Shown one piece after another: positions 33,684 through 42,205 of a stretch of 64,000 nt of DNA (positions are counted from its first letter, which is position 1; each line of letters starts with the position of its first letter). The notes beneath the pieces were generated by a model that was given only the letters and a program-made list of their open reading frames with translations, had not been told where the DNA came from and did not search any database. This DNA is from Fructilactobacillus cliffordii. GTDB taxonomy: Bacteria > Bacillota > Bacilli > Lactobacillales > Lactobacillaceae. The position numbers and the translations under genes are program-made. The stretch lies in assembly GCF_024029355.1 (NCBI RefSeq), contig NZ_CP097117.1, positions 1-64,000 of the forward strand, given 5' to 3'.

Positions 33684-34844
33684 ATGCAATTATTTTTAAG
33701 TTGGTCTGGTTCATATAGTAAAGATTTAGCAATTGAATTTAAAAAATTTTTAGGTGAAATTTTTAAAGATAGTGATGTTAATACTTTTATATCATCTGAT
33801 GATATAAAATTTGGATATAATTGGAATGATATTATTAAAAAAAATTTAGAATCAAGTGATATAGGATTATTATTCTTGACACCAGAGAATATTAATAGTA
33901 CTTGGTTAAATTTTGAAGCTGGTTCAATTCATGAAGATGAAAATAACGAATCAAGAATAATTCCTATCCTATTCAATCACTATCAGGAAAATGGAATTGA
34001 ATTGATAGAAAATTCACCTCTTAAGCAATTCCAAAGTATTGTTAATCCAAATAAACAGAATATCCATAGATTGATAATTGATATTAATTCAAAGATTAAT
34101 AAAAAAATCTCTCAAAATAAATTATTGAATACTTTTGATGATGAATGGCATGAGTTAGATTTAAAAATAAAATCCTTAAAAAATAAATATCAATCAATTT
34201 CATTTAACTATAAAGGAAGTCAAATAAGTGTAAAAAATGAATCAATTCTAAGGCATCCTAATCATGATGTTATTCGTGTTTTTCCTTTTAATGAATATTT
34301 TGATACAAAAGTTAATGATGAAATTGTTACGAAGAAATCTCTTAATGGTAAAATTCTAGCAAAAATCTTAAAAGAAGATGACGTCAGTATTGATGAAATT
34401 AACGATAAAATGTGTGAAGATAAAAATTTGAAAAAGAATTTTATAGAAAATAATGAATCAAGAGATTCAGGGAAAACAAAAAAATATAAATTAGGTACGA
34501 TATTTAAGTATGATGATACTATATTTTTTACTGCTATGACGAATGTAAAAGATGGAAACAAGGCAACCTTAAGTATTAGTAATTATATCCAATTTTTATT
34601 TTTCTTTTGGAATCAAATTGACGAGTTTTATGCCGGTAAAACTACAATTATGATACCTCTTTTTGGATCTGGTATAACCAGAATTAAAGCTAACTATAAT
34701 GAACTTTTAAAAATAATATTATGGACTTTCAAAATTAGTAAGAGAGAATTAAACTTTAACTTTAATTTATCAATTGTATTAGATCAAAAAGTAAATAAAA
34801 AAATTAATTATTATGATTTAGAAAACAACTTTAATATTTTATAA
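33684..34844 (+). CDS. TIR domain fused to ThsA-type Macro domain (Thoeris-like antiphage candidate)
   Basis: 386 residues from the ATG at 33684 (TTTGGAG eight bases upstream). N-terminal TIR domain, about residues 1-130: LFLSWSGSYSKDLAIEFKKF, then SDIGLLFLTPENINSTWLNF; E78 after W74 sits where TIR NADases carry the catalytic Glu. A Lys/Asn-rich linker follows (135-185). Residues ~190-375 match, from memory, the Macro domain of Thoeris ThsA: VIRVFPFNEYFDTKVNDEIV, LGTIFKYDDTIFFTAM, and MIPLFGSGITRIK with the glycine loop. In Thoeris a TIR protein makes a nucleotide signal that a Macro or SLOG protein senses; here both parts are in one chain. Base composition and codons are much more AT-rich than the flanks. 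Family calls are by eye only. Confidence 0.78.
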   Translation: MQLFLSWSGSYSKDLAIEFKKFLGEIFKDSDVNTFISSDDIKFGYNWNDIIKKNLESSDIGLLFLTPENINSTWLNFEAGSIHEDENNESRIIPILFNHYQENGIELIENSPLKQFQSIVNPNKQNIHRLIIDINSKINKKISQNKLLNTFDDEWHELDLKIKSLKNKYQSISFNYKGSQISVKNESILRHPNHDVIRVFPFNEYFDTKVNDEIVTKKSLNGKILAKILKEDDVSIDEINDKMCEDKNLKKNFIENNESRDSGKTKKYKLGTIFKYDDTIFFTAMTNVKDGNKATLSISNYIQFLFFFWNQIDEFYAGKTTIMIPLFGSGITRIKANYNELLKIILWTFKISKRELNFNFNLSIVLDQKVNKKINYYDLENNFNIL

Positions 34845-34857
34845 TAAATGGTAAATT

Positions 34858-35522
34858 ATGGAAATTTTTTTGAATTGATCTAGAGATTATAGTAAAAATT
34901 TAGAAATTACTTACCATTGATATTACAAAATATTTCGCCTTTTATTTCAGAAAAGGATAGTATTCTAGATACAAGATGGAATTAATCTTTAAATAAACAT
35001 TTATAATCTAGTTCAATTGCATTGTCATTTATAGCATCTGATAATATTAATGAGACATGTTTAAATTATGAAGCATGATATTTAGCGAAAGCTTTCGAAA
35101 ATGATGAAAAATAATTCCGATAGCTTTTAATGAATAAAATTCAGATATAGATCTAATTAGTATGCACTTAAAACAATTTCAAAGTATTATTAATCCATAT
35201 TAAAAAGGGATTTTTGAGTTAACATAAACATTGAATTAAAAATATTTTATAATCTGATGCATCTAATATAATTAAAAAATTTCATGATCTATCGAAATAT
35301 TTAGATGTAATAATTTATAACTATACTAATAAATTATAATAATTATACTTTGATAAAAAAATATCTAAAGATGTTGATGTTTTAGCTAGACAATATGGTA
35401 ATATTAATACCAACAACAGATTATCTCTAATTTATTCAAGTAAAATTAAGCTACTAACTAGTAGACATTGGAGAGTACTTGGATATTTTAAACGCAACCG
35501 ATATCGTATTCAAAATTTATAA
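34858..35522 (+). pseudogene. Decayed second TIR-domain gene
   Basis: Starts 13 bases after the TIR-Macro stop with an ATG. Read through stops it gives MEIFLN*SRDYSKNLEI, the TIR start, then (other frame) FISEKDSIL, SSSIALSFIASDNINET, LNYEA*YLAKAFENDEK and LKQFQSIINP, each matching the intact TIR upstream (LFLTPENINST, LNFEAGSIHE, LKQFQSIVNP). At least eight stops and one frame change interrupt it. The last ~55 codons are open again (DKKISKDVDVLARQYGN to the TAA at 35520-35522) and may be a winged-helix-like end. A terminator follows at 35532. Clearly not functional as read. Confidence 0.78.
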
Positions 35523-35531
35523 TAAAATTTT

Positions 35532-35575
35532 AAGGATTTATTCCAATGTTTTTAATTGGCTTAAATCCTTTTTTA
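35532..35575 (+). terminator. Terminator of the TIR locus
   Basis: Stem AAGGATTTA / TAAATCCTT with an inner CCAAT / ATTGG helix, then T6. It ends the two-gene unit of TIR-Macro and the decayed TIR gene. 35576-35760 is AT-rich and holds nothing else recognisable. Confidence 0.8.
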
Positions 35576-35765
35576 TTGGCATATATAAAAATATCATTAA
35601 AATATTTAGTCATATTATAGATATCCATAATATATTTCAAAAATTTTGAACTTAATAGTTTAAAAACTTTAAATTATGTCATTATCAAGGTAATCCATCT
35701 TAGACTAAAATAATTTCATAATTTTTATTAACTTTGAGTTAGTTTGCGAATATTTTGTTTGGAGA

Positions 35766-35811
35766 TTGACAAAGGTGAAAACTGGGATTACTATGAGTGA
35801 GTACTCATTCA
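35766..35811 (+). promoter_or_regulatory. Promoter with TetR-type operator of the ABC exporter operon
   Basis: Consensus -35 TTGACA at 35766, 17-base spacer, -10 TACTAT at 35789. The -10 runs into TGAGTGAGTACTCATTCA (35794-35811), a near-perfect 18-bp palindrome of the type bound by TetR regulators. A TetR gene is the third gene of this operon, so autorepression is likely. Confidence 0.8.
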
Positions 35812-35836
35812 GAAAAAGAAAAAAGGAGTGATCAAA

Positions 35837-36577
35837 ATGCAGCCAACCATCACGGTGCAAAATTTGGAACAGGGGTATGGCAAAACAATTATTTTGAAGG
35901 ATATCAACCTTACTGTGAATCGGGGACAGATTTTAGCGCTAATCGGTCCGAGTGGTTCGGGTAAATCAACGCTCATTAAGTCGATTATGGGCATGCTACT
36001 ACCTAAACAAGGGCAAGTTCGAGTGCTTGATACCCCGATGCCCGACCGGTTAATTCTCGGAAAGATTGGATTCATGGCCCAAAATGATGCTTTATATCAA
36101 GGGTTAACGGGAAAAGAAAATCTCGAATTCTTTGGTTCCTTATTAGGGATGAATCAGGCAGATATTCAGCAGCAACTGGATTATGTGGCCGGAATTGTGA
36201 ACTTAGGTCCGCATTTGGATAAGTTCGTGAAGGATTATTCTGGTGGAATGAAACGGCGGTTGTCACTAGCCATTTCTTTACTGGGACAACCCCAAATTTT
36301 GATTTTAGACGAACCGACGGTGGGAATTGATCCGGAATTACGAGCTCACATTTGGGATGAGCTGCACAAGTTGGCGCAACAGGGATGCACAATTTTATTG
36401 ACCACCCATGTGATGGAAGATGCCGAACAGGCCGATCAATTGTTGATGATTCGTCGGGGCGAGGCCATTGCCCAAGGATCACCACAAGGATTATTAGATC
36501 AGTTTCAGGTTAAGCAAATTGAACAGGTTTTCATTAAAGCAGGGAGGGATCAAGATGCGCGTCTGGGCAGTAACTAA
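35837..36577 (+). CDS. ABC exporter, ATP-binding protein (ABC-2 type)
   Basis: 246 residues from the ATG at 35837 (AAAAGGAG eight bases upstream). Walker A GPSGSGKST, signature YSGGMKRRLSLA, Walker B LILDEPTVGIDP, switch His in LLTTHVMED. The signature and the C-terminal region are of the drug- or Na+-exporter type (DrrA/NatA-like). The 3' end overlaps the permease start by 23 bases. First gene of a TetR-controlled operon. Confidence 0.9.
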   Translation: MQPTITVQNLEQGYGKTIILKDINLTVNRGQILALIGPSGSGKSTLIKSIMGMLLPKQGQVRVLDTPMPDRLILGKIGFMAQNDALYQGLTGKENLEFFGSLLGMNQADIQQQLDYVAGIVNLGPHLDKFVKDYSGGMKRRLSLAISLLGQPQILILDEPTVGIDPELRAHIWDELHKLAQQGCTILLTTHVMEDAEQADQLLMIRRGEAIAQGSPQGLLDQFQVKQIEQVFIKAGRDQDARLGSN

Positions 36578-37679
36578 ACGAATTATCATTGAGATGTTGC
36601 GTGATAAACGGACGATTGCCATGATGTTTATTGCGCCGTTGTTTGTACTAACGTTGATGAACTTTTTATTTACCTCGAATAATAACCAAAAGGCGACGTT
36701 AGCCGTACACAACGTTGACAGCACGTTGGTTAAGAATTTACCTAGTAAGCATCTGCAAATTAAGCAGATTGATAATCAACACAGCGCGGAAACTAACATT
36801 CGTAACCACGATTATGCCGGGGTCTTAACTCAGCAGGGAGATAAATTGCAGCTGACCTTACAAAATAGTGATCAAACGAAGACCGCGCTGATTTTACAGG
36901 GATTAAAAACAACGCAAGTGAAACTGAAGATGCAGGCGGCTAGCACTACGATGCAAAAGCAGGCTCAGGCCTTGCAACAGCTCCAGGGACAGTTAGGGAC
37001 AGCCATGCAGCACGCGCAACCACAAGCGGTTCCTAACTATCAGCTGCACACTAAGTACTTGTACGGAAGTAGTAAATCCACGTTCTTTGATACGTTACTC
37101 CCGATTATGATTGGCTTCATGGTCTTCTTCTTTGTTTTCCTAATTTCTGGGGTGGCCTTTTTGGGCGAACGAACCTCGGGGACGCTTAGTCGCGTGTTAG
37201 CAACGCCGATTCGCAAGCAGGAGATTATCATTGGTTACATTGGTGGTTACGGGATCTTTGCGGTGCTGCAATCTATTCTGATTGTCTGCTTTAGTATCTA
37301 TGCCTTTAAGATTCAACTGCTAGGAAACATTTTGAACGTGGTCTTAATTGCGGTCATGCTGGCACTGGTAGCCTTAACCCTCGGACTTTTGATTTCGACC
37401 TTTGCCGATTCTGCCTTTCAAATGGTACAATTTATTCCATTAGTGGTGATTCCCCAGATTTTCTTCTCTGGAATTATCCCGATTAACCAAATGGCAGGCT
37501 GGATTCAACCGTTGGCAAAATTGATGCCCCTGTACTACGGTTCCCAAGCCATTACGGATATCATTCAAAAAGGGGTTGGCTTTTCTGCTATTTTACCAAC
37601 GGTCGTTATTTTGGCCCTGTTTGCCCTTGTCTTTTATATTTTAAACGTAATGACCCTGCGCAAATACCGGCGGGTTTAA
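36555..37679 (+). CDS. ABC exporter, ABC-2 permease
   Basis: 374 residues from the ATG at 36555 (GGGAGGGATCAAG upstream). One N-terminal helix (about 22-42), a ~150-residue extracellular domain with a Gln-rich coiled region (TTMQKQAQALQQLQGQLGT), then five helices in the C-terminal half (SGTLSRVLATPIRKQEI is the cytoplasmic loop). Typical of YhgE/DrrB-like exporters. Partner of the ATPase upstream; substrate unknown, probably a drug or lipid-like compound. Confidence 0.85.
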   Translation: MRVWAVTKRIIIEMLRDKRTIAMMFIAPLFVLTLMNFLFTSNNNQKATLAVHNVDSTLVKNLPSKHLQIKQIDNQHSAETNIRNHDYAGVLTQQGDKLQLTLQNSDQTKTALILQGLKTTQVKLKMQAASTTMQKQAQALQQLQGQLGTAMQHAQPQAVPNYQLHTKYLYGSSKSTFFDTLLPIMIGFMVFFFVFLISGVAFLGERTSGTLSRVLATPIRKQEIIIGYIGGYGIFAVLQSILIVCFSIYAFKIQLLGNILNVVLIAVMLALVALTLGLLISTFADSAFQMVQFIPLVVIPQIFFSGIIPINQMAGWIQPLAKLMPLYYGSQAITDIIQKGVGFSAILPTVVILALFALVFYILNVMTLRKYRRV

Positions 37680-37701
37680 TTGCTAGTTAAGGAAATTCGC
37701 G

Positions 37702-38355
37702 ATGACTAAGAACATTCAAAATATTTTTGCGGCCAGTTTACAGCAAACCAATCTTTCCCCAAAGCAACAAGCCGTGTTACAGGCCAGTTTAGACCTATTT
37801 TCGACCCAGGGTTTTAACGCAACTAGCACGAAGGATATCGCCCAGGCGGCGGGTGTGGCGGAAGGAACGGTGTATCAGCAATTTAAAAATAAGAACGGAA
37901 TTTTGCAGGCCATTCTAGATCCGTTTATCCAATCCGTGTTACCGCAAGTGGTGCAGGATTTTACGACGGAAGTGGGGACGCGCCAGTTCGATGATTTAGA
38001 GGACTTTTTGACCTATATTATTAAGAACCGGATGCTTTTTGCGTTAGAAAATAAGGCACAAATCAGAATTTTTGCGCAAGAAATTTTTCGTTCTGATGAG
38101 CTAGTGAACCAGGTTAAAAACCAACTGGGAACGTTGAAAACCGGCTCGTTAGCACACCAGTTACAAGAATTTCAGCGGCAGGGACAATTGGTGCAATGGC
38201 CGCTCCCCCGCTTGCTTCAATTCGTATTTAGTACCTTCATGAGTTTTATTTTACCGGTGATTATTACTAACCGCGATGATGTGAGTGAAACTCAGGTGGA
38301 ACAGTGGACTACGGAAGCAGTTACTTTTCTCTTACATGGTTTAACGCCTCAATAA
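37702..38355 (+). CDS. TetR/AcrR-family repressor
   Basis: 217 residues. HTH at about residues 25-65: FSTQGFNATSTKDIAQAAGV followed by AEGTVYQQFKNKNGIL, the TetR recognition-helix pattern. The C-terminal part is a ligand-binding helical domain with hydrophobic stretches. Cotranscribed with the exporter genes it likely represses, through the operator at 35794. Start ATG at 37702, after AAGGAAATTCGCG. Confidence 0.9.
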   Translation: MTKNIQNIFAASLQQTNLSPKQQAVLQASLDLFSTQGFNATSTKDIAQAAGVAEGTVYQQFKNKNGILQAILDPFIQSVLPQVVQDFTTEVGTRQFDDLEDFLTYIIKNRMLFALENKAQIRIFAQEIFRSDELVNQVKNQLGTLKTGSLAHQLQEFQRQGQLVQWPLPRLLQFVFSTFMSFILPVIITNRDDVSETQVEQWTTEAVTFLLHGLTPQ

Positions 38356-38359
38356 GCTT

Positions 38360-38398
38360 AAGCAGCAGTTAATCAATTGATTAGCAGCTGCTTTTTTT
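38360..38398 (+). terminator. Terminator of the ABC exporter operon
   Basis: Outer stem AAGCAGC / GCTGCTT, inner stem TTAATC / GATTA, T7 tail, directly after the tetR stop. Confidence 0.82.
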
Positions 38399-38414
38399 AT
38401 TGGCGGAGATCACA

Positions 38415-38442
38415 TTGACAAATATAAGAATTCATTTAAAAT
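38415..38442 (+). promoter_or_regulatory. Promoter of the ABC-F gene
   Basis: Consensus TTGACA at 38415, 16-base spacer, TAAAAT at 38437, 38 bases before the start codon. Confidence 0.65.
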
Positions 38443-38480
38443 GATAACAATTTACCTTTAAAAGGAAAGGAGGGATTTAA

Positions 38481-39965
38481 TTGGAAGAAATTAAATTACA
38501 AAAGGTATCCTTTGCCTATCCAGAAAAGCCGGAACCGGTGTTTACCGATCTTAGCCTTACCTTTAACTCTGATTGGAAACTAGGAGTGATTGGCCGAAAC
38601 GGACAGGGGAAAACCACCTTGTTGAAGTTAATTGCCGGTCAGTTACACGGATCCGGGGTGATTCAAAGTAACTTACCGTTTCAATTCTTTCCATTTCCAG
38701 TGGCATATACAGAACTAGTAAGTGACTTCTTTACCCGAACTACCACCATTCCGGTATGGCAATTAAAACGGGAGTTGACCTTACTAGGAGTGGATGCATC
38801 GATTTTATACCGCGAGTATGGAACGTTGTCTGGGGGAGAAAAAACGAAAGTTCAGTTGAGTATGCTGTTTGCGGACGAGACAACCTTTAAGTTAATTGAT
38901 GAACCGACCAATCATTTGGATCAGTTGGGCAACCAACAGGTCATTGATTATTTACAGCATAAGCAGGGATTTATGTTGGTTAGTCATAACGCCTATTTAT
39001 TGGATCAAGTTTGTGATCAACTTTTGGCATTGGAAAAGACGGGGATTCAGCTCTACCATGGTAACTATCGAGCTTTTCGCGAGCATCGCCAGTTAGCGGA
39101 ACAAGAACGGGCAACGACCAATGCTAAAATTGAGCGCCAGGTAGCTAAGTTGGAAAAAAGCGCCCGTCAGCACCAGCAGTGGTCCCAAAATAAGGAAAAG
39201 CAAAAATTTAATCGGAAGGGCGATCCGGATCAGAAGGTGATGGACCGCGGCATGATGGGTAATCGGGCGGCTCGGTTAATGAAAAAGGCTAAGGTAGCTG
39301 AACGCAAACGCAACCAAGCGATTACGGAACAAACGGCCTTGAAGAAGGCCACTGAGACCGTAGAACCGTTGGAATTAAAACTGCCGAAGCCGGATCACTC
39401 GACCATTTTGCGCTTGAATTCAGTCCAGCTGGGTTACGGCGACCGTCAGTTATTTGCGCCCCAGTCGTTTACAGTTAACCGTGGGGATGTCTTAGGGATT
39501 GTCGGTGACAATGGGTGTGGGAAAACTAGTTTGTTGCAGGCCATTTTGGGGACCTTTTCTGGGACACAAGTGGGAGAAATTCAACGTCGACCGCATTTAA
39601 CGATTAGCCCGTTGTTTCAGACTTATCACCATGAAGAGACCATTCCTGCTTATGTTGAAAAAATGGGATTAGACCGCGAACTCTTTTTGAGTAATTTACA
39701 TAAGTTAGGGGTCGCGCGGACCGATTTTACGAAACGGATTGATCAAATGAGTGCGGGTCAGCAGAAACGAATCGAGCTGGCGCGCTCGTTATCAATTAGT
39801 GCTGATCTCTACTTGTGGGACGAACCGCTGAATTATTTAGATGAGTACAATCGCCGGCAACTTGTGGCAGTCATAAAAGAAAGCCCCATGACCTTACTGG
39901 TAATTGACCATGACTTGGAATTTATTCACCAAGTTGCTTCGACGATTATTAATTTAGAACGTTAG
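38481..39965 (+). CDS. ABC-F family ATPase (ribosome-protection type)
   Basis: 494 residues from the TTG at 38481 (AAAGGAGGG upstream). Two ABC domains and no membrane part. First: GRNGQGKTTLL, LSGGEKTKVQL, LIDEPTNHLD. Second: GDNGCGKTSLL, MSAGQQKRIELA, LWDEPLNYLDE; the second Walker B has Leu-Asn in place of Thr-Asn. The linker (about 195-300) is long and charged (KLEKSARQHQQWSQNKEKQK). ABC-F proteins bind the ribosomal E site; many in Firmicutes protect from lincosamides, streptogramins or pleuromutilins. Resistance is an inference only. Next to an MFS gene. Confidence 0.85.
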   Translation: MEEIKLQKVSFAYPEKPEPVFTDLSLTFNSDWKLGVIGRNGQGKTTLLKLIAGQLHGSGVIQSNLPFQFFPFPVAYTELVSDFFTRTTTIPVWQLKRELTLLGVDASILYREYGTLSGGEKTKVQLSMLFADETTFKLIDEPTNHLDQLGNQQVIDYLQHKQGFMLVSHNAYLLDQVCDQLLALEKTGIQLYHGNYRAFREHRQLAEQERATTNAKIERQVAKLEKSARQHQQWSQNKEKQKFNRKGDPDQKVMDRGMMGNRAARLMKKAKVAERKRNQAITEQTALKKATETVEPLELKLPKPDHSTILRLNSVQLGYGDRQLFAPQSFTVNRGDVLGIVGDNGCGKTSLLQAILGTFSGTQVGEIQRRPHLTISPLFQTYHHEETIPAYVEKMGLDRELFLSNLHKLGVARTDFTKRIDQMSAGQQKRIELARSLSISADLYLWDEPLNYLDEYNRRQLVAVIKESPMTLLVIDHDLEFIHQVASTIINLER

Positions 39966-40011
39966 TCTTTGACCAGCTGGGTGAAATGGTGCGAATCACA
40001 TGGAGCATAAA

Positions 40012-41232
40012 ATGAAACCAATTAAACAAGTGGCACTCAATGACCTAGCGAGTTCGATTGCCACGCAAGCCTTTAGCATTTATACGTTTTGGTACATTGC
40101 CAGCCACCTGCATAACCAGGGGTTAATTTCACTACTGGGTGGTTTGGAATTACTGACGGTGTTACTAGCCCCGGTCGGAGGTGTGGTTGCTGATACTTGG
40201 TCCCGGGTTAAGATTATGCAAATCATTAGTTTGATTCGGACTGGTCTATTATTAGCCTTTGTGGTTCTGTTGCTTGTAACCCAGCAATTAAGTTATTTGT
40301 TGATTGCAGCGGGAACCGGACTTAGTATCTTATCCGCTTTTTATAATCCAGCGGTGGAGGCCATTATCCCAGACTATGCTGATTCCGATGCCGAACTAGT
40401 GCAGAATAATACGATTGTAAACGTCGCCAATCAAACAGCAACCATTGCCGCTTCAGTGGTAGCGGGCTTGTTTACTTTTTTGCCCAGCAACTTGATGGCG
40501 TACGGCTTATTGCTACTGTTATTGGCAATTGCAACGATTAGCATCTTACGCTTACAAGATTACTCACACCGACAACCGGACGACCATCCCTGGGATAACT
40601 TTCGCTCAACCAAGCTTGTGAGTGAGTTTAAAGCCATTGTTAAAATTCCGGTCATTCGGGTTTTATTGCCCTATGCAATTATTTTGAACCTAAGTTTTTG
40701 GAGCTTCTGGTTCTTGACCCCGTTATACTTAACAACTTACTTACACAGGTTTCGGATTGCCTTTTCGTTACAGGAACTGTTAATTGGAATCGCGGCAATT
40801 ACGTGTGGGATAGTAGTGGGTAGATACACGGGATTACTGGCACGCTTGATTCGCTGGTATCCACTTTTTTTACTGTTGCAAGGGAGCGGTTTTGTGCTGT
40901 TTTTGTTGGTAATGCAAATAACGTCAAACTTGCTAGTTCAAGTGGTAAGTTTTTGTCTGGCTTGGCTGATGTATGGAACCTTCAACTTTTTAACGGGACT
41001 TATGTTTGTGACGGCGGTTCAGCGCAAGCTGCAGCCCGAACAAATGGGGAAAACGTTGGGAACGATTTTCTCAATTTTTGGGATTCTCTCGCCTCTGGCT
41101 TCGCTGATCACGGGTGTGGTGCACCAGCCCAATACCCAACTAATGTTGGGGTTGGTTCTACCGATGATTCTGGTCCCGCTGGTGATGTTATTTGATGGAC
41201 GAGTGAAATGGGTTTTACAATCAGATCATTAA
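40012..41232 (+). CDS. MFS transporter, 12-TM type
   Basis: 406 residues from the ATG at 40012 (ATGGAGC six bases upstream). About 12 membrane helices; motif-A-like region GGVVADTWSRVKIMQI in the first cytoplasmic loop, and VNVANQTATIAASVVAGLF in helix 5. Resembles the MFS_3 group of putative exporters (MefA-like in shape). It lies 46 bases after the ABC-F gene and is probably cotranscribed. Substrate unknown. Confidence 0.8.
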   Translation: MKPIKQVALNDLASSIATQAFSIYTFWYIASHLHNQGLISLLGGLELLTVLLAPVGGVVADTWSRVKIMQIISLIRTGLLLAFVVLLLVTQQLSYLLIAAGTGLSILSAFYNPAVEAIIPDYADSDAELVQNNTIVNVANQTATIAASVVAGLFTFLPSNLMAYGLLLLLLAIATISILRLQDYSHRQPDDHPWDNFRSTKLVSEFKAIVKIPVIRVLLPYAIILNLSFWSFWFLTPLYLTTYLHRFRIAFSLQELLIGIAAITCGIVVGRYTGLLARLIRWYPLFLLLQGSGFVLFLLVMQITSNLLVQVVSFCLAWLMYGTFNFLTGLMFVTAVQRKLQPEQMGKTLGTIFSIFGILSPLASLITGVVHQPNTQLMLGLVLPMILVPLVMLFDGRVKWVLQSDH

Positions 41233-41233
41233 A

Positions 41234-41264
41234 AAAACAGACGCCTAGTACAGACGTCTGTTTT
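41234..41264. terminator. Terminator between the MFS gene and nnrD
   Basis: Perfect stem AAAACAGACG / CGTCTGTTTT with an 11-base loop; usable in both directions. Confidence 0.82.
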
Positions 41265-41275
41265 GCTAGATTTAA

Positions 41276-42118
41276 TTAATCAGCTTGGTGCTCGTGCATA
41301 AAGTGGGGCAAATCCTCTGAAATTTGGTGTGGGAGCACGACGTATTGTTGTTGGGCTAACTGATCCGCAATGGCGCTGTGGGTATACACGGCTGCAAGAA
41401 CCGCGTCATCCACGGATTGAAATTGCGCTACAAAGCCACTAATAATCCCGGCTAGGGTATCACCCATACCACCAGTAGCTTGAGCGGGAGTTCCAGTGGT
41501 GTTTTGAAATGCTCCGGTAGGGGTAAAGACTTCTGTTTGTGCTGATTTAACCACGGCAATTAGGTGCGGATGATCGACTAATAATTGGTTATACGCTCGT
41601 TGGTTAGTCGCTGGATTTTGGTTAGTTAGTTGCACGCCCGTCAGCCGTTCCCACTCCATTTGGTGGGGCGTGACGATGATGGTAGCCGTTGGCAATGCCA
41701 ATTGGTACTTAGCAACTAAAGTTAAGGCTGATCCATCAACTAGGAGCACTTGTTCTGGGGTAACCAGGTTAAATACCAGCTTGATTAAGTTGAGGGCTTG
41801 TTCATCGGTTCCGAGCCCAGACCCTAAACTAATCACGTCCATGGTGGGTAACAACTGGGTTAGTTGCGCCTGATCTTGGTAATCAGCGAACATCGCTTCT
41901 GGAACCCACGCGTGCAGGCTACTTTGATTGCTAGCATCCGTGAAGGTGGTGGTTAAACCCGCTCCGGCGTAAACCGTGCCGAGGGTACTCATGATAATGG
42001 CACCGCCAAAGTTATGATTTCCTCCGATCAGCGCCACCTTGCCATAGGTCCCCTTGAAGCTCTTTGTTGGTCGTTTGCGGATTACTTTTGGTAGAATTGA
42101 AGATGTAATTAATTTCAT
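41276..42118 (-). CDS. nnrD: ADP-dependent NAD(P)H-hydrate dehydratase
   Basis: 280 residues from the ATG at 42118 (GAGGTG upstream); a longer in-frame start 50 codons earlier has no support. Ribokinase-like fold: GKVALIGGNHNFGGA at the N-terminus, VTPHQMEWERLTG, and the nucleotide-binding ATGGMGDTLAGIISG near the C-terminus. The enzyme repairs hydrated NADH/NADPH using ADP. The epimerase half (NnrE) is not fused here. Divergent from pepV. Confidence 0.88.
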   Translation of the reverse strand: MKLITSSILPKVIRKRPTKSFKGTYGKVALIGGNHNFGGAIIMSTLGTVYAGAGLTTTFTDASNQSSLHAWVPEAMFADYQDQAQLTQLLPTMDVISLGSGLGTDEQALNLIKLVFNLVTPEQVLLVDGSALTLVAKYQLALPTATIIVTPHQMEWERLTGVQLTNQNPATNQRAYNQLLVDHPHLIAVVKSAQTEVFTPTGAFQNTTGTPAQATGGMGDTLAGIISGFVAQFQSVDDAVLAAVYTHSAIADQLAQQQYVVLPHQISEDLPHFMHEHQAD

Positions 42119-42205
42119 TGGATTCACCTCGAAACTATTATAGCATTCAACAGGTTGATTCATGGTAGGATTAAAGCAACGACATCGGGAAAGGATGATC
42201 TCTAT

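Noticed and set aside
34262..34561. 99-codon minus-strand frame within the TIR-Macro gene
   Set aside because: Low-complexity Ser/Phe/Ile product expected from the antisense of an AT-rich gene; no ribosome site.
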